A stretch of DNA of 64,000 nt from Galbula dea (Eukaryota; Chordata; Aves; Piciformes; Galbulidae), in contig VWZX01010669.1 of the NCBI GenBank assembly GCA_013399015.1, positions 63,321 through 127,320 on the forward strand. The letters are read 5' to 3'. Positions 48,101-63,100 of this stretch are shown piece after piece. Made by a program: the position numbers and the translations under genes. Position 1 is the stretch's first letter, and each line of letters begins with the position of its first letter. The notes beneath the pieces are model-generated. The model was not told the DNA's origin. It did no database searches and worked only from the letters and a program-made list of their open reading frames with translations.

Positions 48101-51100
48101 CAGAGGAAGAAAATTTGTCTCTTGTTGGAGTGCAGAAAAATAGAGTTCTTCAAGGAACCTTTATTGAAAAGGGCTATGTAAGACAAAATAAAAGACATGG
48201 CTCATATGTACTGTTCCACATGACTTACCAACCACTTTAATATTGATTAGAGCTGTGTCCTCTCCAGCCTCATTCTTTAATGTTATTCTGAAAGGACCTG
48301 AATCTTCTCTCTCAGCTGTATCAATGACCAGACAGCTGCTGTCTGAGTATGTTTCTGCTCGTATTCTTCCGCTGTCTGTGATCCACTAGGAATCAAAATA
48401 ATCAGAGTGAAAAATTATATTTTCCGGATTTGAGAATCAAAATAAAATGCAGCACAGGATACTTCAGCACGATTACTGAAGCAATCATTACAGAAAACAC
48501 ACTAAAGCTCAGAGTTTCAGTTACCTAATGATTACAAAAAATGTCAAAATAACTGAGGGACAAATAAGTGAATTTAAATACTGTAATTGTTTAGTACTCA
48601 GCTCAGCCATTGCATCTCAAAGAAACAGGCACTAGATTTAGTTGTCCTGTGAGTTGAGAAGATGCTTTTTTCAACGCTAGCTGTAATGAATTTGATAGAG
48701 AATAGTAGGTTCTCCCAAAAGTCAGATTGAAAAGTAATTCCTTCAGTTTAAAGGTCAGAGTGATTGTAATTGTCAGTAGTTTGCCCTTACAGATTTCTAA
48801 TACTAGCACATATTTTGGAGTAAGAACTGTCCTATAATAATTCCTTATTTGGAGAAGTCCACAGTGGTGATACTCAAATAATTGATAATAATTAATATTT
48901 GAAATGTAGTAGTCAGATATTTGACCAGATAGGTCTGAGAAATCCAGTAATAATAACAAGTTCCAGTTTCACATACCACAATGAAAATTTAAAAATAAAA
49001 AGTGGGTTTTGGTATTACACAGCCAGGGATTGATCTGTGCAAAGTTTTGCATTAAGACACCATATTCAAGACATCAATTACCCAGCCCATTGTTCAGTTT
49101 GAGACTTGACATCCCATCAGAATTTATCATTCATTTTCAAACACCAGACCATATTGTGGCTTGTCAAAACCTGGCAGTTTGCACAGAAGAAGTAGACATT
49201 TGGTGGGTTTTCACTAGCTTTCTTCTGCATCTCATATGCTCCTCTGTTTTACAATTTGCTTGCAGCAAAACCTTTCCTCAGAAAGTCTCAAAAGATATGA
49301 AATAATATTTATACATTTTACCCTTCATTTTTGAGCAGAATTTTTTAGATAAAATGCATCTCCTCATTTTCTGCCATTAAAATCAATGTCTTCACAAGGC
49401 TAAAGGATATCTTTTGGATGAAAAGGCACTGTGCTAAGTTAAAGAAACACCTATAATGACAGCATACCTTGTCCCCTTTGCTCCACATGACCTTTGGAGT
49501 TGGCTCGCCGGTGATGGGGATCTCAAGTCGCAGTTTGCTTCCTGCCACTACTGTCACAGTGTTATCTTCCCCAAGACCATCCAGGTGGAGTTTAGGAGGA
49601 TCTGAAAAAGCAGAGATTGTCCAAATTTGCCAATATCCTCTTCAACCTTTTTTAATGTTATTGGAAGTTATATGGTGGGCAAACCCCTTTAGTAACCCCT
49701 TCCTTCTCCATAGTCCCTAAACCTTGCCAATACATTTTCTAACACAAGTGTACCGTTTCTTTCATCTTCAATTACAGAACATATCTTCTAAAACTCTGGT
49801 AATTTATATTGCTTTCCTTTTGACTTCCAAGTCACTGATTGCAGTTAAAAGTCAGTGAGGAACTGTGGGAAGAGTCAATGCCTTTATTTTTGTTTGAAAG
49901 ACTGGGATCATTAACAAGCCTTTTGTTTTGCTGAATGAATAAAAGCCAGCCAGAAATATTTTGCACTCTAGATATCATTGAACATATTTAGGAAATATAT
50001 AATAATAATAAATGAATAAATATTTAGGAAATACATAAATTTTTATGTAGAAATAAAAATTTTACTAATCTTTTACCAAATTCAATTGTATTTTGCAATG
50101 TCAGCAAGCCAGTTCTTCAAAGACGACAACACTGTATATGTGAAAAGGGAATAGCAACAGGTGTTTTGCACAAACTCTCAGTGCTGGTTTAGGTTTGGGA
50201 ATTCAACATCAAGAGGCCTTGCCTGGGAGCTCCCCAGGGCTTGTAAACTACAAACAGATACCGAGCACATGTCACTAGGTCTATTTTCTCTGGTAGATGC
50301 CTGCTCAGAGGAAAAACTGATTGTCATTAAGGATGTTTCACACTGCTTTTAATGTCCAAATGTGAGAAAAAGAAATGTTATATGTACGTCATTGTACCAT
50401 ACACTTACCCACAATATGTACTTTGCATGGAATATTAATGTTATAAGCATCTGGTACAAACATGTATTCACCCTCATCATCAACAGCAGAGCTTGCTATA
50501 ACAAATCTGTGGATTCTGTAAAAAAAAAAAAAATTGAAAAAGAAATCCATGTCCATTATTTTTGAAGACTGCTTGAAGCTGCAAGGAAAAATTGTTGGGT
50601 TTTTTGTTTGTTTGTTTTTTTAAACAGACAAAGTTTCTCGGATTATAAATGCAAAGAGACCTGGTATCTCCTCATACTTTACATGGGCAGAGACACGTGG
50701 TCTGGGTTGACACAAAAAGAAGCTATCATAAAACCAGACTTTTAAAAGCTATATATTTTTAATAAAGTCTATTTTTTTTTTACTTCTTAATACCCCTTAC
50801 TAACAGCAACAGAAATACCAAGAAAAATTGATGGCTTGAACTTAAATGGATCAAAGATTTGACTATTATCCTCCACAGCCAAAAGACATAAAATGAAAGG
50901 GGGCAAGGAGACATGGCTTCTAAGATGATAAAAATAAATGTCTGAGAGTCAGAGGTTACTCTTGATTACCAGATAATTTTCAGTGAAATAACCCACATAT
51001 CAGCACATCTTCACAGTGTCATTCCTCCAAAAGTCAAGTCAATACACAACAGGCTTACCTTCCTTTGTGATAAAGCTTTACACGATCACTAGCTTCAACA

Positions 51101-54100
51101 AGTTGCCCATTTTTGTACCATTTTCCTTCCACATTCTCAGATATCTCACACTTCAGGTGGATTTCCTGTCCAAGCCTCACAGTCTGGTCTTCTAGTGCAA
51201 GTGATATCTTCAGTGGTCTCACTTAAGACAACAGAAGCGGAGATATTAGTGTTAATATTAAAGAATATCTCATGATTCTGTCATGAAACTGCTTCTAGCA
51301 TTCACAATAGTCTTCAGATCAGAAAAATGCCTCCAATAATACAGTTCTCAAGTTGAAATATCAGTAATATATACATGTAAGCTATAGAAATCAACTTCTT
51401 TTCATGTAGTTTGATGCCTTAGGGTGATTCAAAATACCCCTGCCCTGACTGAGGACATTCCATGGACATTGCCTGTAGGAAAGCTAAGCCTAGGTATCCT
51501 TTACCCTCTCTGGTGTTTAGGTGCTGGAGGTAAACTGTTCCTATCCCCCAGTGTCCTTTAAGACACTTTCAAGAAGTGAAAAACCTGTGTCCTCAGACCT
51601 ATGCCCCAGAACGGATTGCAGCCCATCTTTCCTGTCATCTAATTGTCTTCTTAGCTCTCCCAGCTGAATTGATTTGAGGTAATTTGGAGACTTAACAAAC
51701 TATTTTAGCACAAGTGGGAGTTGTAAGTTCTCAAGTTGTTTTGTCAAGCTGATGGCAAAGGCTGATTGGCCAGTAAGCTTAACTTCATACACTGCTTGTC
51801 CTCATGTTTGCTAAGCTGCCTTTGCTCACCTTATGAATACTCACAGATACTTCTAGCTTTTGTAAAACTCAAGTCTCAGAACTGATGCCCCAGTTCAATT
51901 TCACTTTCTGGAAGATTATAGGCTGTGGACCAGAGTCCAGACTGAACACACAGTACCATCAGTATGCAGTAAAAATCCCTGACCACAATCTAACATAAGG
52001 AACAGTGATGGGAAGGGCAGTGTTTTATGGAAAACCAGTGGGAAATTCCTCAGAAGTTGCATGAAAGGAAAGATGATGGAGCTGGGTAATCATGGAGGAT
52101 AGTTTCCAACTTGTTAATAGAACAGCATGAATTAGTTGTACTTACTATCCCAATTTGTACAAAATAGTCACAAGAAATATGAGTATTACAAAAATATATG
52201 TTTATGCATAGTGTATGATAAATTTAAAGGATACACATACATTTGGCTAAAAACAACAGCTACTTTAAAGAGATATTGCAAGTTCAAGAGCAAGATGGAT
52301 GGTACTTACAATCAACCTTAAGCTTAGCTTCTGACTGGCCTCCAGTTGTCATTACTGAGTATGTTGCATTGTCATTTTTTGCAGCTTCCTCTATGATCAA
52401 AGTGTGTTTTTTACCCTCAACCTTGATTCGATACCGAGATTTAGGATCATTTGGAAGTTCTACACCATTCTTAAACCTAATGGAAAACAAAGAATGATTA
52501 TTTTTCCAGTAGAAGTCCTGTGCAGTTAAGACTCCTGTAGACAGAAACTTCCAGAGAAGACTTTATAAGACTTAAGGCACAAGAAAAGGTTAAACAAGCT
52601 CATCCATGAATGTTGTTGTTGCTACTTCTTTAAATAAAGTTTTCTTGAGATTTTCTTAACAGTTTTCAGGTTTACTGCTGTAGAAAACCTGTCCACGTTT
52701 TTGCTTACAATTAAAATATTCTAGGTTTTATTCTCAAGGGAAACAGTATCTGTTCAAAATGTGGCTTACCATTTCACATTTGCATCATCCTCAGACACTT
52801 CACAGCTCAGTTCCACTCGTTCACCAACATAGGCGTTGGTATCCTCCAGGCCTTTGGTCACCAGAATTGGAGGATCTTTGGAAAGAGGAAATTATAGGTT
52901 TACAGTCTTAGAGAGAAAACCAAGTCAAAGTAGTTTTTAAAAGCATGCAATAGAAGACAAGACTACTTAAAAATTCTATCAATAAAATCCTACCAATCTA
53001 ATATCAATGTCAGTACAGCTTTTTCTGCCCTAAATCAGAAAATTGATTGCTCATTAAGATGCTAGTGGGAAATGTGCTATAAATAAATAAATAAGGACCC
53101 AAAACATTCAGAGCTTTTGATAGGGTTTCCCCTTAAATCTGTGAAGACAGAATGCAAACTAACTGCTAGAAAGCCTGATCTCAGGGTACTTAAATCAGTT
53201 GGACCAAGAGTATCAGGGTTATAAGGTACTTAAGTGTGGTGTTGGGGAAATCCAACGCTATGACAGATGAATTTCCAAAATGGCTTTAACACTATGAAAG
53301 AGAGCAGAGTCCCACTAGATCCCAATGCACAGTATGGAATCGACCATATCTGTGGTTTAGCATTTTAACTAAATTGCTAAATACAGGATGAGGATAAAAA
53401 ATGGTCAGGGATCACAGAAACATAGAGTGTTTCTAAGGGCTACTAATACAAATAACAAAAATTTACTGAACCAGACCCTTCTTGTTAATTTCTGTTGCAG
53501 CCAGGGAAGCCACACCAATTTACAGGAGGGGAAATGAGAGCAAGTTGACAGAGTTACCTCTCACAAACAGTTCTGTGGAGCATTTCTCATCCCCAGCTGT
53601 TACATGATAGCGAGCATCGTCTGTCATCGTGCAATTATTGATGAATAAAATTCGCTGGTTACCTTTGTGCTCAAAAATGTATCTGTTTGAACAGGAATGC
53701 AGCAAAGATACATTAATAAAATTGATGGACCCCTTTTGCTTTACAGAGAAAGTGCTTTAGGGATTATTAAAGGTGAAAATCTTTTTTACATAGAACTGGA
53801 AAAATTTTCCTTGGAAGCAATTTGCAAGATTTGGAAGGACCATCAGACATTTTAGCAAAAAGAACTATGGTGTAGAGCGACAACAAACATCTTCTGGCTT
53901 GTGCTAAAATCCCAGGCTTGGGGGATATGAAAAATTAAAAAATTGAGCAGGCTTTGAAGGGTGGCAAATAAAATGGATTTTGAAACTCTAGATGAGTAAA
54001 GATGAAAATAACTGGTAACAAGATACCACCCTCATTCCGACACTCTTAACATTTTTGTGAAGTATAATAATAGCCAAACTTAAGAAGTTAATATTATTGG

Positions 54101-57100
54101 TACGCCAGATGGCACAAGAGATCAGTAATGGGATATGGGGTTTTGGTAATGGGATATGAAGCCTTTCACCTTTATGTCATCAGTTTAGATCTGCTCCAGG
54201 TTTGTAATGACCAAAGCTCATTAGCATCTGACAGCTGCTTCAGCAGCCTGGAAGAAATGCACTGACACATTCAATCCAGGTCCTGCTACTGGAAAAGTAT
54301 CCACATAGCTGCCTGCAAAACAGTCCTGAACTGCTCATGGCAGATATGAGGTGTAAATAAAAGGTACCCTCTTTACTATATACTTTTTTGACAACTATGG
54401 ATATTAATCAAAATCCTTCACTGACTTCTGCAGCAACAGCATTAAGGAAATCTGAGCCTTCTCTGCAACAGGGCTTTTGCTAATTACTACTTTTTCACAG
54501 GAATAGAGGAGAAAGTTGCTCAGATCTTGTGCTGCTGAGAAACATATGAAGAACATTATGTTGTGCGTTAATGGTTGAACATTGTAATTTCTAGCTGCAT
54601 CTACTGTGGAGTGGGATTTTCTGCACTGGGTTGTAAGAGCTGGTTGTGCCTGCACTCTACCTCTACTCAAGCGTCTGCACCTGAAAAATGACTTCTTTCA
54701 GGTAAAGCCAGAAAGTAAAACAATGTACAGGTGGTACTGAAAGGGCGTCTTAGGTACACTAGACCTGTTGCATATGCCTGAAGTAAGCTTGAACTAATGC
54801 AGGTCGTTGGCTTCAGTGTGAGCTTTAACTGTCTACTGGAAGGTGAGACAAACCTCACTGCCCTTTCTTCAGGTTGTTTAGGAACCAAGTGGGTGTGTGA
54901 TGTTAAATATCTCTCCTCTCAGCATCCAATACGGTAGAAAGATTTTGATCTCCTTCAGACACAGATCTGGGGAAAAGTGATTTATTTACTCACAGTGCTT
55001 CCTGATTTTTTAAAAAATTACTCAGTAGGAGGTGGCTCTGCGTTTTGTGGTGAATCTTTAATTCTTTTGTCTTGAGGCAAATAAGCCAATCTGTATTAAC
55101 ACTTACCATATAGTGGACTTCCTTGGGTCATAAGAAGCATGACATCATTTGCATACTTTTCAGGTATAATGATATTCAGAAATCAAAATGGTGTAACTGG
55201 CACAAAGAGATCTATGCAATGCACTTGTTGAAGAAGTGCATGTGTCACCCATTTTATTGCTTACATACAGTAAAACTACTTACTTTGCACTTGGACGTAT
55301 TTCTTGGCCATTTTTATACCACTTGAGTTCCACCGTTGGATCTGCTAGCTCCACCACGAACCTTACTTTACCTCCTTTGTCCACCTGATATGCAGGATCA
55401 AGACCTTTGGCAAAAGCTGTTGTGGAAGCCAAGTGTTAATATAAAAGAAGACCAGAAAACAACAACACGAATACTGAAATGACATTGCATAAATCTCATC
55501 AAAGCTTCCAGAATACACGTACACAATATTAGGCATCACTCTGTATTCTTAGGCTAGTCTACATGAATCCGTTTATTTTCTAGAAACAACAGAAACATTT
55601 TCTTGTTACAGTGTGAAAGTTTCCAGTTTATAATAAAGGCAGTATGAGGGGAAGACAACCTTCTCTCATCCTGTCACTATTATAGACATTTCTCCTGACA
55701 TCTAGAGATCCTCCTGTAGGGAAAACCCTGTTCACTGAAAAGTCCTGATATGGCTGGCAGCTCCATCCTACTCAACCAAGAACTGGGGAGAGAGACCAGA
55801 CAGGCTGGTCCCAGGTGCTGAGGTGCACTTTTCCCAGTATAACAGTTAGGCACTTTCACATGATGCACTTTGGTAAGGAGCAGCTCTTCCTGCCAACTGT
55901 GCAATTTCTGCCCCATCTTCCAGCTCTTTTCCAAACTCCTGGGGGAAGGTGTGGAGTTTCTCTGGGCTTCAACCCCTTAGAGAGCTCCACTGGATATGGA
56001 AACTGCCCTACTGGCTCAGTCCATCAACTTCATTTTTCCCTCCCTCAACTGCAGCCAGAATCAGATATACCAACAGATGAAAAATACAAATAAAAAATAA
56101 TATGTAGTAACATAACACACCTTATGATGTGAAGTAATGAATGAGGAGAGAGGGCATGTTAGGCATATCAGCTGGATTACAGCTGATTTTGTAAAGAATT
56201 TCATGTAGACAAAAGGGACTCTTTCAGGAAACCAGTGGAACAGCAGAAGTATATATTGCATCCAGTTCTGAACTGTTCTACAGGAGCAAGCAAATGCCAC
56301 AATAGTGTAATTGATAGTTGGTTTTATGTGTGCGTGTGCATGAATTATGCAACATATACATATATTCTATGTACACATATATATACATATCTATAAAAAG
56401 ATATCTATGTTTACATATGTACTACACCACCACCTTACTATTCAGTAAGGTAAATGGGAAAAGAGAGGCCTGCATGTCCTCACTCAGCACAGGATGGAGG
56501 ATTTTTGGTAGAGCTGAGATTTTAGAGGAATGTCAGATTAAGGTACAAAATGAAATTACAAAGAGCAAACAAATGTGTATGGAGTGATTCCGTTTCAGAG
56601 AAGATGTTAATGATAACACACGTCTAATTTCCATACTGTTTGAACAGGTAACACCTTTCCATACAACTGAGAGACATTGTTCCATTTATAGCTATTTTCT
56701 GGCCAAGAGGGAGGTTTGCTTTTGGTAAGCACTGAGTGGGATAGGGTGTTTACAGTAACCACAGTGGACCAAAGCAGGCTTCTGATTAACGCCTTGCTTG
56801 AGTTGTAGTGTGCAAGTTCCCTTACGTGGAAAGGAAGCAAGTTTGAATTTTTAAGGTGGGTGCTTATGTTTGACTACAGAACATAAGAATATTTTGCCTT
56901 GTCTGTACCTGCACTCTTCTTCACTTCCCTGCGCATACGTTTCAGACGCTTTAGCATGCCTCTCAGATCAGTGATACCATACTGAAAAGCAATCTTCTCA
57001 TATTCACTGGGATTCGCATTCTTCAGGAGCTCCCACACATCTATCTGGGGTTCTTCCTCTTGCTGTTTAACCTCCCTAACAGCAGCAAAATAAAGTTATG

Positions 57101-60100
57101 GGAGAAGAGTTAGTGAGGCTTTATCACAGCATAAAAAAATGTGAAGCTGAATCTATGGTGGAATTAGAAATGTTTTGTTCAAAATTTGAAGATTGCCATC
57201 ATATTTTTTTATTTCACTCAGTACAAGTGGAATAGCTCAGAATGACATTCACACCTTACTTCACACTTCTTCAGCTTTGGGTATAAGTTTTAACACCCCT
57301 TTCTGATGTAATCTGTTCTGAGATTTAAAAAAAAAAATACAGTTTGAAAATGTAGTACTGTAATAGCACATGGTCTAATCCCATTTAAATCAGTTTTATC
57401 TGTTGTAACTTTAGTGGAGTCAGTTACAATTTATGATGGCATCACTGAGATCCGAATTTAAACCATACCTTTCATTAACTATGTAAAAATGCTTTCGAAA
57501 CCTGAGTCCCTGTATCTGCTGCTAGGTTTGACCTACGAAAGGACATTGAAATCCGAGGGAATCTGGGTCTGGTCATAGTTACATCAATGCTTCTTAGAGT
57601 TACTCAAAGTTGGCATATGGATAGGAACTGGAGATTTCCACACCAGCTTTGACTTGCAAGATGGATCTGTTGGCTTCCAAGTTTATCTCAGTCTTATGAG
57701 CAGGAATTGTTTTCAGAGGGAGGCCTGTGCGAATAGCATCACCTTATACAGAAGTTTCAACACCATATTTACTAGCTGCAACTCCAGGCTAAGACAACCA
57801 ATAAAGAGAAGCACAATTATTTTCACAATGGCAGCCAATAAAGGAGAGAACAATGGAAGAATCCTAAAGAAAATTATTATTTTTGAGATTTGACACCTTA
57901 GCTTAAAAAAGTGAACTGATAGAACAATTCAGGAATTGGAGCAGAAATCAAGACATTTTTCCTAGAAATTCATTCCTTTCAGATCAGGATCATTCTGGTT
58001 AGACTATGTCAGATATGTAACTTAATATTTTATTCCTTTTAGCTGTGCTTATGCTTTCTGGAGGGTGACTATCTACAGCAAACACTGGTGTTCCAGTGAG
58101 ATTCCTTTTTAATGGCAACAAGTTGAGCTCAGCTTGCAAACATATGTAAAAGCTGACACACCCCATGGGGTGGCATTCTCCTCTCCTGGGACTGGCTGCT
58201 TGCCATGCATTGCCTGTCTGTGTTAAGGAGAGGCACACTCCATGGGAATCAAGATAATATACCTTTTTAAATCAGGCAGTAGTTGAAAATGAGGATCAGT
58301 GAAGAGTATCCTGATTTTCAACTAGCTTGACATAATTAATTACAGACTTTTTCTGTCTTGTGTAACTGGAGAACAAATTTTGACACTTGGTGCAAACAAA
58401 CTTTGTTCTGAGACCACAACAATTTCTGCTGCGAGTAGTGGGCAAACAATGCTTGGTATTTCTCAAGCAGACTGACCTCTTCACAAAATCATTTTCAGAT
58501 CTTTTCCCCAAAGATGTGCACTTCATTGAAAGATGCACTTTAAAAAAAAAGGACCTAAATGTTTGAGTGTTTTTGAGATCTTGTGCCTTTTGGAATTTCA
58601 TGCCATTACTCATCCATTAAATTGATGTAGCATAACCAATCACAGAGTGGCTTAATGAGTTAAGAACTGAGAACTGGTTTCTCTTCTCATGCTGGAAGAC
58701 CAGCATGAAATTAGGAAAGAGGCATTTGGGTTTGTGGTATTGTTTTCGTTTTGGTCTAGTGGGATTTTTTGTTTTTGTTTGTTTGGGTAGGTTTTTTTTT
58801 TTAAAAAAAACACCATATTCAAGTATTTTTCACCACTGGTAAAAAGTTCTAGCTTATTCCTTGGTAATATAACCATAGAAAAGAGAAGAAATGCACCTGC
58901 AACACCGCTCCTTTAAAAAAATATTAAAACATTACCATGTATTTGTCTTCATACAAATGGATACTAATATCTCACACTGATGCTTAATTAGTAATCTTAT
59001 TCAATTATGCTCAGAAGCATGAGGTTGCATTTCAGTGCCTGAAGCAAGGAGGTGATGAAGTGATTTGATCAGTATCAAATAATGGTGTCTAAAAATGAAA
59101 AGTTTGCTTTGCCCATTGACCACACAGTAGGTATGCTATGTTCATATGGCTATGCAGTATTTTTCTTACAAAACATGTGAGTTACTTGTTAGTGAAATGT
59201 TAATAAATGTTAAATCACAATTCTCTTTCCACAAAAACACCAAGACCGCTTACATGCAACTCTCCTGTTGGTAAAAAAAGATCCCACAGGCAGTCATTAG
59301 AACTGTGTGATAAGTTGTATTAGTGCAATAAAAAAAATCAAACTAAAGATCCTAATTAGGGATGAGAAGATTAAAAAAACAAAGACCTGGTGGATTTGAA
59401 TTCGTTCAGATAATTCTTTCACTGCCTTTTCTGCTTGCTTTTGTTGCTTAAATACTATCCTCACCATCATAGCTCATGAGCCCTTTATGAACTTTTAATG
59501 TAATTAATAATGCATATTGGGTTTTCCTCTTTCAGACTAATTGGTAGTTGAGATAAAGGATATAGTTCCTTTTCAAATTCTCTGTGGTCAGTTGCCACTG
59601 ATTTCCATGGCGTATAGAATTTTTGTGATAATTTAAAAAGATTGACAAATTGTCTGTCTTGTCCAGCCTGTTAAAAGACAAAACTCAGTTTAAGATTTGA
59701 AACAGCTAGAGACATAACTGCCGTAACACTAGATTTTCAAGGCAAACCAGAGAAACATAAACCCAAGTTTTTCTCCATCACAGCATTTACATTGAATAAA
59801 ACACCATGGAATATTTGCGTGCATGGATAGGAACAGAAAACTCCAAAGACTTAATACCAATACCTATGGTTTGAAAGCAAGAAATATGATTTTTCATATC
59901 AGGATCTTATAACATCAAATTAAGATGTAGTCAAAGATGTAAAATTAACCCTTGCAGTTTTTCACTCTTGCACCAGACTCAATTTTCTGAACTGCTCATC
60001 CCTGTGTAGGAATTTGTCCCCCTCAACCCTCCATGCAAACACAAAAGAAATAGAAAGTAAACTAAATGTTATTTGCCTCTTAAGGTTGTGGCTCACTTTT

Positions 60101-63100
60101 TTCCTAGTGCACTCAAATCTGAGGTTGCTTTTCTCCACACTTAAAGGCATAATTAACTGAACATTTGCATATTATACTATGAGAAAAACAGTTAGAAATA
60201 TTGGAAAAAACTAAAGGTCAGAGAATTCTTAAGAAGTTGTTAATGCTACACCTGACTCTTTCTGTGTGCGAACCTAATGGTTTGCAATCCACACCTGCTC
60301 ACTGCATCACTTGGTTCTCACCTACGTTTCAGGAGACCACTAAAGTCAAGTTCTCCTGCATCGTCTTGTCCATCACCGCTGTTATTAATAGAAAAAGATC
60401 AAATCTTTGTTTAATACAGGAATACTTAGACAACACACATTGAAAACGCTCTATGTCTCATATACTCAACACTGTCCAGACACACAAATAATGGTATAAA
60501 ATCAACACAAACTTGTATTCTTTTTCACACAAATTATGTTTCCTTAGGCACTTGTGAAAAATAACACAAAGGTTTGTATTGCTTGCTGTTATACTTTAAT
60601 GACAAATTTTTGTAACTGCATACATAAATTTGCCAAGATTTGTGTTAGAGTTCAGTAACACAAATAAATGTGAGCTAGTCAACACAACCAGCTTTGTTTT
60701 TAATTTGCATAGTGTATGTGTATAAAAACAAAGGGATTGTGCTGATCTTGTGCTATGGACATGAAACAAAGATTTGCATTGCTGGGTGGTGCTTTTAACA
60801 GTGCATAGCTGTGTCAAATACCAATTACAAAGCATTACACTTAAGATTTAACCTTTCTATAAAAGAAGGAGAGAAATCAATTAAAAAAAACCCACAACAG
60901 TATATTGTACAGTTTTACAGATAAAATCACAATCCTGTGAAGGTGCATTTCTTTCTATAATGTGACCTTAAGCAGTAATACCTTATTATAAAGGACATAT
61001 AGAGACAATAAATGCCCTTAATATTGGTAAAAATGGCAAAATCCTGCAAATGTTGTAATATGTTGCCAATATTTCATCCCAGACTTTACCTGTGAGATAT
61101 TAATTAGAAAATCAGAAAATATTCAGATACCCTCATCTGCATCAGCGGAACTGGAGGGGTTTAAAAATGTGCTCGTGAAAGGAATGCACCTTGAATGTAA
61201 TAAAGTCTCTCTAAATAAAAGCAGTTACTTCCGAATCACAGCTTTTCTTGTACATGTAAATTAACAAACCTCAAATTAACAATTTAACAAACATTTTCAT
61301 TCTGATTCTTTTTTTCTTTGTAAGACCATTTTCTCTATAAAATATAAAGATGACAGCTATACTGGTTTGAATTGCTATTTTATCACAAATGTAACAAAAC
61401 TGTCTAAGACACAATGCTTTATCTTACATCCTCTGCAATATATTATTTGCCATTTTTTTGTAATTGTGGCTTTAGAACACACTTTTTAACTGTAAGATAA
61501 CATAAAGTTAGTTCCTTTCTTCTTGAAATCAATGTGAATTTTCTCTCTGTTTTAATCAGTACAGGACTGAGACCAGAAAGTTTCATACTGTAGCTGGCAA
61601 CTTTTGGGGAATGTGAGGTAGAATATTTTAGTAAATGAAAATTTGATTTTAAAAACCTCTAAAGAAACATACATTTAATCACCTTAAATATTCCATTTTC
61701 CCAAAAAGCAATGACACTCTAATTTCACAGTAAAGTGCTTAATATCATATATACTGTGTTTTAAGTATTTCATTCTATCCACTACCAGTTTCTCTAACAC
61801 CCACTTCTTTAATTTTTATTTATAAAAACATTTTTTTAACTAATTGATACTATTGTCTGCCAAGACTGATGGAAGTTCTGTGAATGCTACCATCATCTAT
61901 TACTCAGGAGCTTCATAGGATCACTGTTTGAAGTTACCTTCTTTTGAAAGCAGATCTGATGTCAATGGATGGAGTAGCTTGAGAAGATTCTATGAAATAA
62001 CAGTAATAGAGGAATTAAAAACATAATTTGAAATTATATAATTCATGTAATTCAGCATAGAACATTTGTTCCATTTCCTGCTAAGCGTCCACAGTTCATG
62101 CTGCATCTTTGGCACTGAGTTCTGATAAATTTAAAGGTGTTCAGTGCTAAGCTAAGTTTAATGCATTTCTCCAAACCACTTTCTGCAGTTCTGCATAGGA
62201 AATCCATCTATGTGATGTTTCTCATCAATCCTCTTCCTGCCTATACACTGCCTTTTTGTCCTCTCACTCCCTATGCTGCTTCTCTTGCTTGCATTTTGCA
62301 CTCAATACCCTCAACATCAGAGGAAAGAGAGTGTCTTCTCTACAGATACAGAGTTAGGTTAATTCTTGGTGTAAGGATGGATCTCCCATGTGTAAACTGC
62401 CCATTTGTACTAGACTGAATCAGATTAAATGATTCACAGCCAGAGAATAGAGGCAGCCAGGGTTGGCCTCTGCCTTGCTGACTTCTGAATACACACGTAT
62501 CTATGTCCCTTGGGCTGTCAGCTGGTCGTCAAATGCCCCCTTAACTGTTACTGGTGAACGAACAGCCTGATCTAGGCCTTTTGGTAGGCATGCTTTATGG
62601 GGGGGAACAACTATTCTGTCCACTGGCTGCTGGCCCTGGTATTTTGGAAGACATCCATCTTTCTCAGTCTGATCGTGCAGCTATGTGTGTGCTGCTGTCC
62701 TGGCAGAACTGCTCTCAAAGGAAAAGATAAATCTGTGGGTTTACATTTGTCAGAGTAAGGCCTTTTATAGAACAGAAGTAGACTAAGGCATGGTTCTCCA
62801 GTGCTCTGCACATTGTGCTATGCTTTATTTTGACAAAAAGTGGAAGAAATAACTTTCTGGAGTATGATCTTAACATGCCTGATCAGGGTGTGAAGCACTG
62901 GGGAGCCATGTCAACTCTACATCCATCTGCTCAAATGCTGACAGATGACTCTCTGAATAGACCTAAGCTTAGCTCTCTGTCTTTTGCGCTAGGTTCTGAT
63001 ATGAATTCAACACTAGTTATGTCTTCCAGATTTTCTACTTTTTGGATAAATATCTCACATGCTATGTATTCCAATGTTCATTTAAACAATAAATTACAGA

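Larger units (their letters stand above)
45531..56908 (-). other. MYBPC1 introns between M motif and C7
   Basis: Introns separating the M-motif exon and the C2-C7 exons. Apart from short A/T runs (for example around 50520 and 50600) and the TG/TA tract near 56.4 kb, I see nothing in them. Confidence 0.75.
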
